Positions 1 through 11,264 of a DNA stretch of 64,000 nucleotides are shown here, one piece after another. Made by a program: the position numbers and the translations under genes. Every line of letters begins with the position of its first letter. Positions within the stretch are counted from its first letter, which is position 1. Origin of the DNA: Isoetes taiwanensis (taxonomy: Eukaryota; Streptophyta; Lycopodiopsida; Isoetales; Isoetaceae). The stretch lies in NCBI GenBank assembly GCA_021234155.1, contig JAJEKV010000066.1:3165457-3229456 (forward strand), read 5' to 3'. The notes beneath the pieces are model-generated. The model was not told the DNA's origin. It did no database searches and saw only the letters and a list, made by a program, of their open reading frames with translations.

Positions 1-866
1 ATGCTTGGTTTTCGCATTGTCGATATATTCCTTGTCCGTGTGTCCTCTTTTCCTTAATGTCAACACCGACCATATCTTCCTAAACTGGCCCGATCTACTC
101 TAGAACTTGGTTGGGTAATCATGTAACGTGTCTAGAAAGGGCCCCTTGCTTATTGAATGCCAGACATTCCTTGCCTATGCCTTAGTACTTGCTCAACCTG
201 ACTTCATTTCCTTGTTCGTTCAACTTGATTTCAAACTGGTCAGTTGATGCAATGACCCACATTGCATAGTGAAGCATGCAACTTCTGGTTTCCAAAACAA
301 GCCATGAAGCCCAGTAGGCTGCATCTTTCAACAACCTTCTAGACTTTGCTCTGCTGGACCAGCTGCCATGGCAAATGCTTTCAACAGTATCCCTTTCCTT
401 TCTTTCTTACTCCATACCTTTATATAAAACTAATATGCTTTAAACTAAGGTAATATAATTACAGCCAACAATTAATGTCCAGTTTGGACAAAAAGCTTTC
501 AAGAATGTTTTTTTACATGTCCCTTTCACATACAGCTACATTCTGCAGCTGCCATTTCTGCCAATCCATCATATGTTTTAAATAAGTTGCATCACCAAAA
601 TTTAGAATAAGCATTCAACTCCAAGTAAGAGCTTAAGAAAACACGCAAGTTCAAAACAAGCAAAGTTTCTGGATGCTGGATATGTTAACCAGCAGGATGC
701 AGATATAAAATTGTACAGATAGCTATGGAATGCAATAAGAGGATGCAATACATGGAAAATCCTATAAGAACATAAAATCAATTCTAGTTATGCACATGCA
801 AATGAAAGAAATATGCACAGAGCACATCTCAAACTTGCGACTTGTGGAAGCCTGCGCACAATTATG
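1..866. other. AT-rich non-coding stretch, no gene seen
   Basis: I see no coding signal, RNA gene or mobile-element end here. The kinase remnant that follows is read on the minus strand, so this would be its downstream flank or last intron. A donor-like GTAAGT follows the last coding-like codons near 886, which suggests that further exons once lay in this stretch. I could not recognise any. Confidence 0.5.
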
Positions 867-1706
867 CTAGTATGCAGTAATACTTACTTCAACAGTTTCT
901 GCTTCTCTAACAGCAGCTCTGGCCATAACAGATGGTTGGGAATTTGGTATCTTAAGCAAGCTTTTCGTGGATCCCATTTTTAAATATGCTAAGTCCTCTT
1001 CTCCGTGAAAGGGTGCAAGGTTCAGAGAGACATTAAACATGCATCTAAATGAGGTTCCTTCCCTTGTTTCCATTTTGCATATCTCTTGGTAGAATCTGTG
1101 ATGTGAGTGGCCTTCCCAAAATGATCTCCAAAACCACACGGCCAAAGTGATAGACATCCATCTTATTGGAAGCAACCTTTCTGAAGACGAATATTAAGGC
1201 TATTAAAGATGTTAAGCATGCCTACGAGTGTGCAACACAATTAAAAACTGAAGCGTAGATGTACATGTGATGATGATCCAAGTCTGTGGGAAATTTCTTT
1301 AGGAACGAGGTATTTTGCCTGAAAAGCTTCCAAACATTCAGATTTATAATATCAAAAAGAACTTTATATTTTTTTCAATAAACACTACAGAATGTGGGAA
1401 CCAATATACTACCGAGGTTGGGCTATATGATTGAGGGATACTTACATCAGCATTATGAATGTTAGTTCTGTGTGTTCCCAAGCCAAAGTCGCTCAACTTT
1501 GCCGCATAGTTCTGATCCAATAATATGTTATTTATATACACATTATTGTTGAAGATGCCTGGAACAACCCCTGTATGAAGGTATTGAATGCCTTGTCCAG
1601 TACTAATAACAGCTGCCAACCTACGGCACTGAAGTTTGCAGTTACAGCTTCAATGTCCTCAAGAGCATATACTCTATGATGTGGTATCCCAAGTGTTCCC
1701 AATCTT
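867..1706 (-). pseudogene. Decayed receptor-like kinase (At3g03770-like LRR kinase) fragment
   Basis: Three blocks on the minus strand match plant LRR receptor-like kinases of the At3g03770 type, which are mostly inactive kinases at the plasma membrane. The first (about 1706-1625) reads RLGTLGIPHHRVYALEDIE, the juxtamembrane start of the kinase region. The second (1619-1440) reads GQGIQYLHTG followed by NILLDQNYAAKLSDFGLG, the catalytic-loop and activation-segment region. The third (about 1166-1045) reads KMDVYHFGRVVLEIILGRP, subdomain IX, and soon hits a stop (NLI then TAG). The glycine-rich loop and the helix C/lysine region that should lie between blocks one and two are absent. Donor- and acceptor-like sites (GTAAG at 1445-1441; TTCAG before block three) show that introns are kept, so this is not a processed copy. 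No LRR ectodomain is visible. Confidence 0.7.
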
Positions 1707-1719
1707 ATTGATTGGAAAG

Positions 1720-2322
1720 TGTATCCTGGTTATGCATGAACAAGTAAAATTCTTTAGGAAGATGTCATTTGAAACAACAGACTATTTTTATCTGGTAATT
1801 ATGCTTACTCGCATTCGCCAAGAGTTCAAAAGCCTGGTGCTACGAGTATCTGATATGGATATGTGTCATTCAAAAACTGGCCAGCAAGATATGGATGTGA
1901 TTTCTAAATACTCTACTGAAAAATGCTCGAATTTGTTTAGATATTGACTTGTATGCAGGCTAATAAGTCTTAAGTATCTGTTTCCACTTTCTGCAACAAA
2001 AGCTTAAATCCATCTGCTCTTCTGCCTTGGTCCTATGCCCAAAGATCACACTTATCATCTCCTATTCTGTATAGATGCAGCAAAGGACTGTAATATATTC
2101 ACTTTATGTCTGATTCTGCTAGGCGACCAAAACACATTTGAGACACAAATAGGGCCAATGCACGTAGATGGAACTTCAAAAGAATGACATGGCAGCTTCC
2201 TTTTTAGCTGTACATAGAAATCATCTCCTCTACATAGGCTATCTGCCATGCTTTACACATACTCTTTTACACCCGCTGTTGTTTTAGCACATGAAAAGCA
2301 TCCACCAGTTATGACCAAATAA
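1720..2322. other. Interval between kinase and PPR remnants
   Basis: No intact gene. On the minus strand at 2249-2055 a 64-codon frame contains GDDFYVQLKRKL. This weakly resembles the part of PPR DYW domains that reads (D)EIYAELKRL, and it lies just downstream of the PPR pseudogene. It could be a decayed DYW tail, but no HSE or CxxC zinc motif is readable, so I do not call it. Confidence 0.3.
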
Positions 2323-4221
2323 TTAGTCCAGAATATCACCTTCCAGTTCTGAATCGATATTTTTTGCTTCCCCAAACAATCCAGCAGCAGCAAAGATGTT
2401 AGATAAAAGTATACATGGTGCAGGATCCATGAGATCCAACTCACAAGAATGCTTCGATGCACGTAGTCCTCGATCAATGTCACCATGCGTTCGGCAGGAA
2501 CCAAGTAGAGTTACCCATGATGCAGAACCAGGTTCTATGGACATGTTGTGCATCAAGATTTCTGCCTCTTCAAGCCATCCTGTGCGTCCTAAAAGATCTA
2601 TTATACAGTTGTAATGTTCAATTCTATAAAACAATTCCATGCTCCATGTTCATGGAAAGAAAATGATGGCAACCATCATCAATAAGGCCAGCATGACTAC
2701 ATCCAGAAAGGAGACAGAAAAGACTGACCTCATTCAATAAGATACCTTTCACCTGCATTTTCTTTATAATTTCAAATACTTCCTTCCCATGCCCAGATTG
2801 TGCATATGCTTCAATCATTGTGGTCCATAAAATCACATCCCCTTCTGGAATCTGTTCAAATATTTTACGTGCATCCCCTAACTTCCCACATTTTGCATAC
2901 ATATTGGTCAATATTGTTCCAACAATAACATCTAAATTTACTCTGTATGCAAGAAGGCAACTATGGACCCATCTGCCCTCATGCAGAGCTGTATTCCTAG
3001 TGGATGCATCAAGAAGGCTGATGAACGTGATCTTATCTGGCTTCATGCCATCTGCCAACATTTCGCAAAAATGATCCAGAACATCCTTAAGCGTTCCTTT
3101 TTTAGCATAAACTGAGAGCATAGCAGTCCAGGAAACTATATCCTTCACTAACATCTGCTGGAAGAGCTTAATGGCTTCTTCAAATCTTTCTTCCTCTATA
3201 TAAGCTGAGAGCAGAAGAGTCCAAGAAACCATGTCTTTCTCAGGCATTTGTTGCAGGGGTCTATAGGCTTCCTTTAGCTGCCTATGCTGAACATACGCAG
3301 AAATCATCGTGTTCCATGAGACTATATTCTTGAGGGGCATTTGTTCAAATATTCCAGCTGCTTTATCGATCTGACCATGCTGAGCATATACTGAAATCAT
3401 CGTATTCCAGGAAAAAACATTTCTCTTGGGCATTTGATCAAAAAGTACAGTAGCCTGCTTCAGATTGCCTTGTTGGGATAAGCCAGACAGCATGGTAGTC
3501 CATGACACTACATCACGCTGAGGTGTTTGTTCAAAATGGTGAAGTGCCTCTTTAAGTTGTCCTTGGGTAACGTAGCCAGCAAAGATAGCATTCCATGAGA
3601 CAACATTGCGCTCAGGCATTTGATGGAAGAGTCTAACAGCCTCCTCTAGCTGATCTTGTTGCACACATGCAGATATAACAGTGTTCCATTCTCAGGCATT
3701 TCCTTAAAAAGTTGAAGGGCTTCCTTAAGTTGTCCTTGCTTTGAGTAAACAGCTGCCATGGAATTCCAAGAAACAACAGTCTTCTGTGGCATTTTTGTGA
3801 ACAGTTCTGCAGCCTCTTTTAGCTGTCCATGGTTAGCATAGGCAGCAAACATGTTATTCCAAGTGAATGAATTCTTGGAAGACATACTGTCGAAGATGTT
3901 TCTTGCATCTTGCACAGATCCACACTTGCCATACATTTGTATTAAGAGATTGCCCAAAAACAAATCCCCCAGGAGCCCATTTTTAGCAATGTATTCATGG
4001 ATAGACTTACCCTTGTGAAAATCCCTTGGGCTTTGGCACCTTCGCAATTCCAAAGCAATTCCTCGAAAATCAAAAGGAAGTTTGCATGGTCCCTTTATGC
4101 TGTCCTTAAACCCCAAGTTGGATCCTTGTTCTTGAACAGGTTTCTCTGCTAGGAACACGAGAAGTCTTGCATTGGATGCAACTGTTCTCAGATGGAAAAA
4201 GCGCCTGGCTGAACCAGTCAT
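2323..4221 (-). pseudogene. PPR protein (PLS/E type), broken by two frameshifts
   Basis: Pentatricopeptide repeat proteins bind organellar RNA and direct its processing or editing. This copy is read in three successive frames. 4221-3646 starts at MTGSARRFFHLRTV, whose basic, serine-rich start could be an organelle targeting peptide, and then gives repeats such as GKSIHEYIAKNG and LIQMYGKCGSVQDARNIF. 3664-2624 gives about nine more repeats (SWNTMISAYVQ-type). 2640-2323 gives the E-motif region (HYNCIIDLLGRTGWLEEAEI, then LLSNIFAAAG). At the first junction MPE is followed after only two bases by WNTVIS, where the repeat consensus needs 15, so 13 nt are missing. At the second junction EHGIV runs into TAG and EHYNC resumes in another frame. 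The E domain also stops early (GDILD). Lack of introns is usual for the family. The many conserved repeats suggest recent loss. Confidence 0.85.
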
Positions 4222-4513
4222 TATCCGTGTTTTTCATGGTAGCGGGAATGGAGCCAATATGGGCCGATTGCTCATTCGAGGAACAAGCCATTTCCATAGC
4301 CAGACAACGAAATGCATCACTGATGAAAGAAAAAACCCTCACAATGCAACCATCTCCTGATTCCAACTGAGTGGAAAATGGAACTTCTGATGGGAAAAGA
4401 TCTTCAGCCTAACTAGGGCTTTGGGGCAGGATCCCGGCGTGTTTTTGGACAACATTCCACAAGATATAATGCACGTTTCTTTCCCTCTTTTAACTTGGGT
4501 GAGATGGGCTAGA

Positions 4514-4650
4514 TAACGTCCTCCCTCGAGGCGTTATGGCCCAGGAAAATGGCTGAGTGGCCATGTGGCCAGGAAATTCCTCGGCCGTACGCCTGGCCAC
4601 ATGGCCACGAGGCCATTTTCATGGGCCATAACGCCAAGGGGAGGACGTTA
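4514..4650. repeat. 137-bp imperfect inverted repeat (hairpin)
   Basis: The left arm 4514-4573 and the right arm 4592-4650 are reverse complements over 59-60 bases with about eight differences, and the loop is 18 bases (4574-4591). The innermost 17 bases of each arm, ending GTGGCCATGTGGCCAGG, pair perfectly. Both ends are TAACGTCC. I see no target-site duplication, so a foldback element or MITE is possible but unproven. It lies some 290 bp upstream of the PPR pseudogene start. Confidence 0.85.
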
Positions 4651-4665
4651 ACGACCTTAACGTCC
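4643..4665. repeat. Small palindrome overlapping the inverted-repeat edge
   Basis: GGACGTTAA and TTAACGTCC flank a 5-base spacer. The word TAACGTCC is therefore present at 4514, 4643 (inverted) and 4658. This may be a duplicated terminus of the adjacent inverted repeat. Confidence 0.6.
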
Positions 4666-6734
4666 TTGGCCGAGGCATTTGGCAGAGCCGCCATAGCCAA
4701 GCTTGGCAGCCTGCACTGCATTCCGGCAAGAAAAATGCACTTGCGGCAAATTTTTTCCTCTGTAATGTTTCTTCTGTGCATTTTGGGTCTCAAATCCTGC
4801 TGAAAATGCTTTCGGATTTTCAGTAGGGCAATATCTCATTTTCTTCAGGCATTTGATGCTCTTCGGATTTTCATTTGGAGGCCCATAGTCCAAACGGGGC
4901 AAAATCTCATTTTCTTCAAGCATCTGTAAGATTTCCATTCCAGTTTTCTCACAAAGCTTTTTTCTGCTCTGTTCTTGTCGTCGAAATTATTGTTGTATAT
5001 GCAAAAATAAAGCTTAATCTCTTCGTTCAAACTAAAAGCAGGGCTCGGCATTCTTCCATAAGCTTTTTTCTTCGACCAACAGCGAGAAACAGAGGCCCAT
5101 GGTTGCGAGCTCTTCTTTAAAAATGCATGCAACAAACAAGTCTTACATCAAACACACTGATTTTTTCGCAGCACATCTGCTATCTTGAGGTATCTGCCCT
5201 GTTTCTGTTCTTCTACAGTAAGGGCTTTGTAAATGCAGAGTTCTAATTAGAGTTACACCATTGTAGACCATTTGCTTCCTTCAAAAATCACCTGCTCCCT
5301 TTGGGTCGGCAAGCATACATGCAAATCTGTATAAAAAACAGGCAGAAGCACAATTAGCACATGAGAAGCCGCCTGAGAAGCCGCCTGGGGGCTACCTGGA
5401 GGTCTGGCTATGGCTTGGAGGCCTGGCTATAGAGGTCGGAGGCCGGAGACCATGGGCGGAGTGCCCAGAAAAAATAGTTCGTGGCAGCAGAGGATGTTAT
5501 GGACATAACATCCTTGTTATGGACATAACAGTTTTGCCCAAATTGTTACTGGATATAACCTCTTAGAATAGACGCTGGGATTTAATCCTACGGCTAAATG
5601 CAGAGGCCAAGGACGTTAAGGTGTTCGGAGGGCATGTGTGCTGTGCATGAGGAGCGTGAGCAACATTTTTGAGGCGCTAATAAGCTTTCAGGCCTTATTA
5701 TTCCGCTGGATTGGGCGATTATGTTAGAGTTTTATCCATCATCATTATGGGGTGCCAAGCTTTAGGTCTTATCCGGCTATGGCAAGGAATGATTTTGCAA
5801 TTGTTTCTTTAATAAGAAGAAATGATGTAGCATCACTGTGAGGCGCCAATCTTTCAGGTCTTGGAGATGTATGAGGCTCTTTTCAAGTTGTTCTATATTT
5901 AGGGTTTGCCATTGAAGATGAAGATGGAATCAGAGTGCTTCATGTGCCAGTTTCTCAGGGTGGTTCCTTTCAGGTTTGGCTTAGATGGTCGATTCTCTTC
6001 TTGGTTGGAGCTTGCTTATTGATGCCCTAGTGATTCTATGCAAGTAGTTAACTTAGGCAGTAGTCTCTAATTCGCAAAAGAAGCTTTTTTTTTAGTGGCC
6101 TGTTTGGACTGCGTTAGGGAGGATCCCTCTGATGGCATTCAAACCTTTGAGGGCTCAGCTATATTTACTGTGAAATCTATTGTTATCGTCTTGCCTGGTT
6201 GGTCCATCACTAAGGGCAAAGCGGACTAGGCTCCAAAATATGTCATCCTACTTGCTTTTCTTCCTTTTGCCTTGAAAGTTTTCCCCCCGTTTTTTTTAAT
6301 GCTAGGCGATTTTTCTTATTGCCTTTGTCATGGCCATCAATGATTAGCATGTCCTTAGTTCATTTTCTTAACATCATAGCTTAGATTCCATTCTTTCCAT
6401 TACCAAGGCATCCACCTTGACCGTCGAATTTGCATCGCTCACTTCTTGCCGTTGAACCATTGTTCGGAGCCACTATTAGAACGTTTTAAACATGACCTCG
6501 AGAAAGCCATTTGAGTTTTTTTGCTCAACCCTTAAGCATCTCAAGATTGGCTGACCAAAAATAGCTTCCAAAGTCATACAAATCGACATGCAGCAGTAGC
6601 AGCAAGAGTAAACCCAACAATCTGCCATCCTGGGTACTCTGGATTTTCCCGGTTATGCTCCTGGATTTGAAGACCTTTCTCTGCGTCTGAATAAATACGA
6701 CATTGTATGGCGAACCTAGCTAGATTGCAAGAGT
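4666..6734. other. Unassigned interval left of the gypsy element
   Basis: No recognisable gene. A short direct repeat, GTTATGGACATAAC at 5496-5509 and 5516-5529, has a 20-bp period and is itself partly palindromic. The stretch around 5385-5470 is rich in GGAGGC/GGCTATGG words that recur in reverse orientation near 27,240-27,310 inside a Helitron, which hints at a shared dispersed repeat. Short, stop-riddled frames around 6100-6600 look coding-like in places, but I cannot assign them. Confidence 0.35.
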
Positions 6735-6739
6735 CACAA
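6735..6739. repeat. Left target-site duplication of the gypsy element (CACAA)
   Basis: CACAA directly precedes the TGTTAG start of the 5' LTR and is repeated at 23772-23776 immediately after the 3' LTR. A 5-bp duplication is what LTR-retrotransposon integrases make, so both outer ends are original. Confidence 0.9.
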
Positions 6740-7321
6740 TGTTAGTCCTGTGCCTCCTGGTACAGGACTATTCATGCATACGACGGAACAAGTCAAGTCC
6801 AAGGATCTGATCGGGCACAGGTCACCCGTCAAAGGCCCAACAAAAAGACCAAGCGGCAGACCCACGCAATCAAAGCCCGTCGCTACCAAAATGGCGGCGC
6901 CGACAAGTGACGGCGTCACACCGCCAGCGTCGGCCGGCGTGATTCGATTCCGGCTTTTCAAGAGGCACCGCCAAAGATTCCTGCAAATTAGGCCTCCTTC
7001 CGTGAGTCGCACCAAATCACCGAGTGTCTATATTGGGCCAAAGGCCATTGTACTATATATATGAGTAGAGCTAGCACATGAGTTTTTAGATGAGTTTTGA
7101 GTCTTGTCTCATTTCGGTTTTCTCTCGATTGCGAGCTCATGTATCCTCATTGACATCAAGGAAGCTCATTATTGTGATCTCATTGTTCTCTTTTATTTTC
7201 TTTTCCCTTTCCTTTGTTTTCTTGCAAATCCCGCGTGACATAGTCCCCGGATTCTCCCCGTTAGATCCAAGGGTCCTCCTGGTAGGTGCGTTTGCAAGTT
7301 CCCCGAACCGGACCCCAAACA
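6740..7321 (+). repeat. 5' LTR of the gypsy element
   Basis: Starts TGTTAGTCC and ends GACCCCAAACA. It matches 23184-23771. The middle part, from GAGTGTCTATATTGGGCC to CCAAGGGTCCTC, is almost identical to the 3' LTR, whereas the first ~280 bp (U3) and the last ~45 bp differ by many substitutions and indels. A TATATATAT box at 7054-7062 marks the likely promoter. Confidence 0.92.
7054..7062 (+). promoter_or_regulatory. TATA box in the 5' LTR
   Basis: TATATATAT in the conserved LTR core, followed by GAGTAGAGCTAGCACATGAG. The same site occurs in the 3' LTR. It probably sets the start of R and of the genomic RNA. Confidence 0.6.
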
Positions 7322-7342
7322 TTGTCGCCAGCTGCGGGTCGA
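7322..7342 (+). promoter_or_regulatory. Probable tRNA primer-binding site
   Basis: TTGTCGCCAGCTGCGGGTCG follows the 5' LTR without a gap. The GCGGGTCGA part looks like the complement of a tRNA T-arm, as expected for a primer site. Which tRNA is uncertain. It is not the common Met-type TGGTATCAGAGC. Confidence 0.5.
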
Positions 7343-7361
7343 TTTTTCTTTTCCTTCCATC

Positions 7362-9000
7362 ATGTCGGCTCGGTTTCACTCTGAAGAACTTCTTTGCCAA
7401 GCACGACTCGAGCGCCATCAATGACGCGAGGTCGTTAGATATATATATGACGCCCCTTATGACATTGAGGGCGGTCGATCGCCACTCCACTTTCGGTCGG
7501 CACCTCCTACCCCTCGTGCTCATTCTCAACCAGGGTCTCCCCACGGTGTCGCCATTGTTCCCCACCGCAATCTCCACAACATACCCTGCTTCAGCCCGCC
7601 TCACTATTTCCGGACTCACGGCAAGACATATATCAATATTCCTTCAGTCACACCCTCTTCCGGCCCCCAACCTTCTTCACCTCCCTCCGGTGGGATGGGC
7701 TACCATCAAAGTATCTTTTGGCCCTACCCGTTCATGACTTTCGGTCTTCTCCATCTTTTCAAAGATGCTCTTTCCCGTTTATCAAACCACCGATCTTAAA
7801 CCCACGAGGCGAGGCTCTCAAGGCCCTTCCCCACCGGATGTTGCTTTCGGCGGGACCACATGTTTTTTTCCGTTCCACCCCTTGCTCCGGAGTCTCGGGC
7901 TGTTCCACCTCTATGCTTCAACATATCCTCCAACGAATCCACCCGGTCTATCGCGTCATTCCGCCTTCCCCTCCAACTCCTAATTTGAAGGCGACTTATC
8001 CAACTTTTCGGCAACACTAAAGGCAAACCTTTGGATCGTGAGTGCTCAAGTTCATATGGAAGAATTTGAAGCCTTGGCCATTCGAATGGTCATGCGCAAC
8101 CACAACTCAAATTTCATATCTTTTCGACCACGCCGAGGCTCATCGCTGGTTAATGGCCAATAAGAGTCACCGGAACAAAGTTGGCCGGAAATGAAACCGC
8201 CTTTAACGCCTCATTCACGGCACTACGGGCCGATGATCGCCACTCCTCAAGCAACTCAATGACCTTCAACAAGAGCCCACGGAGTCCGCCTCGGGATTTT
8301 GCGAACCGCCTTCACATTCTCACGGTAAACTCGTGAGTACCCCCACGCAAAGCCGATCCTCGCCCGGTTTACGCGGAGCCTTCCTCCCCATTCGACTCAT
8401 GGCGAATACCTGCGTCCCAAATCTTTGGAGCGGAGCCATTGAATTGGTCACTCACTTTCGGTCAATGTTTCTTCGGGGAGTTGCTTTCAGGAACTCCCTT
8501 TCATGCCCCCGTCATGGTTCCTCGAACTCGCTGTTCAACCTCGACAAGCAAATCCACAACGCTCACATCCGTGTACTATTTGTAAATATCAAGGTCATCG
8601 GCAAATTAATGCAAGCGCCTCCAATGGACCTCCTTATTGTTGTAAAGATGCAATATGTGCAATCATGCCACGGAAGAATGTATGCAGCGATCTCATCCTA
8701 CACCTTTTAAGAATAAAATGGTCTTTCAAGTCCGTCCACGCCTCAACAACAACCGCCATATCAGCCTCAAAGAATATCAACTTCAACAACCGCAGGTATC
8801 ATCAACAACGCGGCGGTATCAACAATGCTAGCCCATCTCAAAGACCGGGGATAAGGCAACCGTCCTCCCTTTGATCCTTCAAAAGCTCAATGTTATCATT
8901 GTCATGAATGGGGTCACACCACCACGGCGTGTCCTCAACTTCCACAAGTTCAAGTTCAACTTCGGTGTTCCAATCAACCCATTACGTAGTCTCACGGCTT
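7362..9000 (+). pseudogene. gag: gypsy gag, frameshifted
   Basis: Gag would form the virus-like particle and bind the element RNA. The first ATG after the primer site is at 7362 (MSARFHSEELL), but this frame stops after 20 codons. Gag-like blocks continue in other frames. Around 8242-8330 LLKQLNDLQQEPTESASGF matches the capsid stretch that in many gag proteins reads LKQ.PNESV.EF. A zinc-knuckle-like CTICKYQGHRQINA lies near 8575. A clean knuckle CYHCHEWGHTTTAC (C-X2-C-X4-H-X4-C) lies at 8891-8932. At least several indels are needed to join these blocks, so no full Gag can be made. Confidence 0.75.
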
Positions 9001-10213
9001 ACCAACTCGGGTGGCCAATGGAAAAGCAGGGGCCCTCGCCCCGTTTTGAGGAACCCCTAGGCGCCTCAACAAATGCGACCTCAAGAAACCCGTCTACTTC
9101 CAATCCTCACGGATCAACAAGCTCGGGAGGAGATTTGACAGGGGCTCTCAACCCTCGTCGTGAACAGGTCAATTGGGTTGGTTTTGTCTCCCGTCACACA
9201 CGGGCTTCCATGCTGACCATCATTCCCTCATGATAATGCAACCTCGCTGGTTTGTGGAAGCAGTCCCTCATCAAGATGATAAACAAGTTCGCTTAACCCC
9301 GATCTTGACAAACTCATGCCTCACGCCATGCCTAAAGTGAGACAAAGTATTACAAAACTCATGCGGTACTGCGAGAAGGTGCATCTTGGCAAATGTTCAT
9401 GCCACAACTTCGGGCTCGGCGACTCGAGGGCCGCATCATCCACCGATTACGCGCTCACCCATATCCAAATATTGCTGGCGAGGTCGAGCTTCTCAAAGAA
9501 GTTTACGCTTCTTTACCCACGGTCCCGGCTCCATTGGACCTGGGACCCCTTTTCACATGTTCCTTTGGAACTTCGGAAGAACTTGCCAAGATCAAGATTC
9601 CTTTGAGCACGGCCACTATTTTGAAACTCCGTCCTCGCTCTCAAAGATCGGTTACCTCTTCCCACTGTTGCGGTTGGAGTCATTTGTGACTTCCACACCC
9701 ACGGTGCATGCCACGGTGGGCAATCAACATATCAATCACGTCCAAATTGATGGCGGTAGTGCCGCCAATCTCATTCTTGATAAACTCGGAAGCAATTGGG
9801 CATCAAACAATTATACCGGTGCTCCTTATGACATCAAGTTGGCTAATGGCCATATCCGCGGCGCCCTCAGGCGTCACTCCTCTTCTCCACATCGGCATTG
9901 GTGATCTCAAATTCCCCTTGGAATTTGGTGTTTTTGAAAGTCGGGAGAGGATCCCGTGACTATGAAATCTTTGGTTGGACGACCTTTTCTCCGACATGCC
10001 AAGAGTATTCATTCTTGGGCCACGGACCAACTTGTTATCACCGATGGCCATCTCAATGCCACAATGGATGCGAAACCGGCCAATTGATCTCTCGAGAATC
10101 TTTGAACCTTCCATCTCGGACAACGACTCAAGAAGCCCAAAATATTTATCATGTTCAAGCTCCTCCAGCGGGTCTACCTCTCTCCTCTTACCCTGAGTAT
10201 GCGGATCCCTGGG
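9001..10213 (+). pseudogene. gypsy protease region, frameshifted
   Basis: The retropepsin active site is readable as VQIDGGSAANLILDKLG, with D-G-G-S encoded at 9749-9760, in a frame running 9386-9904. DGGS replaces the classic DTG/DSG and is common in plant gypsy proteases. The second conserved half of the fold is interrupted by a frame change near 9850-9900. The open sequence runs into the hAT insertion at 10,213, and the reading (DPWGDM, then APIDRGPVW) resumes after it at 16,164, so the insertion fell in pol. Confidence 0.75.
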
Positions 10214-10221
10214 GTGATATG
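10214..10221. repeat. Left 8-bp target duplication of the hAT element (GTGATATG)
   Basis: GTGATATG here and at 16156-16163 bracket the hAT element exactly. 8 bp is the duplication length made by hAT transposases. One extra flanking G is also shared. Confidence 0.9.
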
Positions 10222-10230
10222 CAGTGTTGT

Positions 10231-10292
10231 ACCGTACGTAACGTACCGTACTCGTACGTAAAGTACTTTACGTACTGTACCTCATAAAGTAC
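10231..10292. repeat. Left subterminal GTAC-rich array of the hAT element
   Basis: Repeated CCGTACGTAACGTACCGTAC-like words form overlapping palindromes. The right end has the same word set at 15971-16020 (ACGTACGGTACGGTACGGTACG style). Subterminal clusters of short repeats bind hAT transposases in plants (Ac is the model), so these are probable transposase-binding sites. Confidence 0.65.
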
Positions 10293-10299
10293 TTCGTCC

Positions 10300-11264
10300 A
10301 TTTTAACGTCATGAAATTTTTTAGGCATGCGTTAAAAGAGGTAATTGTACCTATAACGTCGTCGTCTAAAGACGCATAAATACGTTAAATATGTAACGTA
10401 CTTCTAACTTGTCCAATATTCGTTATTATATACATAATTTTGGTAGTTTCTTATTTTCTTTTTGGTTTTAGTAGTTCAATTAGCTTTCTAGGTAACTATT
10501 TGAACATTTTGGTAACTATTTGAACATTTTGTCTCATTATGATTGACCAGCAGTAATTTGTTATTACATGCATAATGGCAAGAGCTCATACACAATTCTA
10601 CAATTCAGCCTTCATAGCAGATATATTATATTTTAGACCTTACTCGTCAAGGTCATTTCTGCATCTCCATGCCTCTCCATCTGAATTTCTTTATGCAATG
10701 AAGAACAAAATTTGCTCTTCAATGTCCTCTTCACTTAATTGAAGAAATAAAGAAATGATTGAAATAAAATGGAAGAGAAAAAAATATATGACAAGTGAAA
10801 CTTTTGCATACCTGAATTCACTTATATGCTGGATTTTCCGACCAGCTTGCTTCCTGGCACTGGATCAGCCTATTACAAAGCCTGTTATAAACTTATAATT
10901 GCATGCATCTACCAAATGCATGTATTTGCTTTATTCTACTGCATTATATTTGTCACAAAGACCAATGTTACATAGGTATCAGCCGTCAATGACCATTTTT
11001 ACAACTGGTCATATAATGATGTTTAAATCAGCAAAACATGAGAGTGCCCTTTGGAAAAAAAACCACATTTTAACCGTGTCTAATTTCCACTCTCTGCCAT
11101 ATCACCTGCAAGCAATAGGGTTTAAAAATCAGAATTTATATTTCATTTACAAGCTGAAATCAAAGTTGTATTTTACATTACAAGTTAAAATCAGAATTTG
11201 TGCTTTACATAGAATTTTATATTTTACAAGCACATATAATAGACTAATAACAAAAAAATGAGTT
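10300..11264. other. hAT 3'-side non-coding sequence
   Basis: AT-rich sequence between the transposase end and the left terminus. It contains a short direct repeat, GGTAACTATTTGAACATTTT, near 10,491-10,530 (two adjacent copies). No gene is seen. Confidence 0.5.

Noticed and set aside
4509-5135. Several overlapping 80-96-codon frames on both strands
   Set aside because: They arise from the GC-rich inverted repeat and its flank; no motif and no consistent strand.
7090-7737. 215-codon frame across the 5' LTR and gag leader
   Set aside because: It starts inside the LTR R region, crosses the primer-binding site, and matches no protein; gag blocks lie in other frames.
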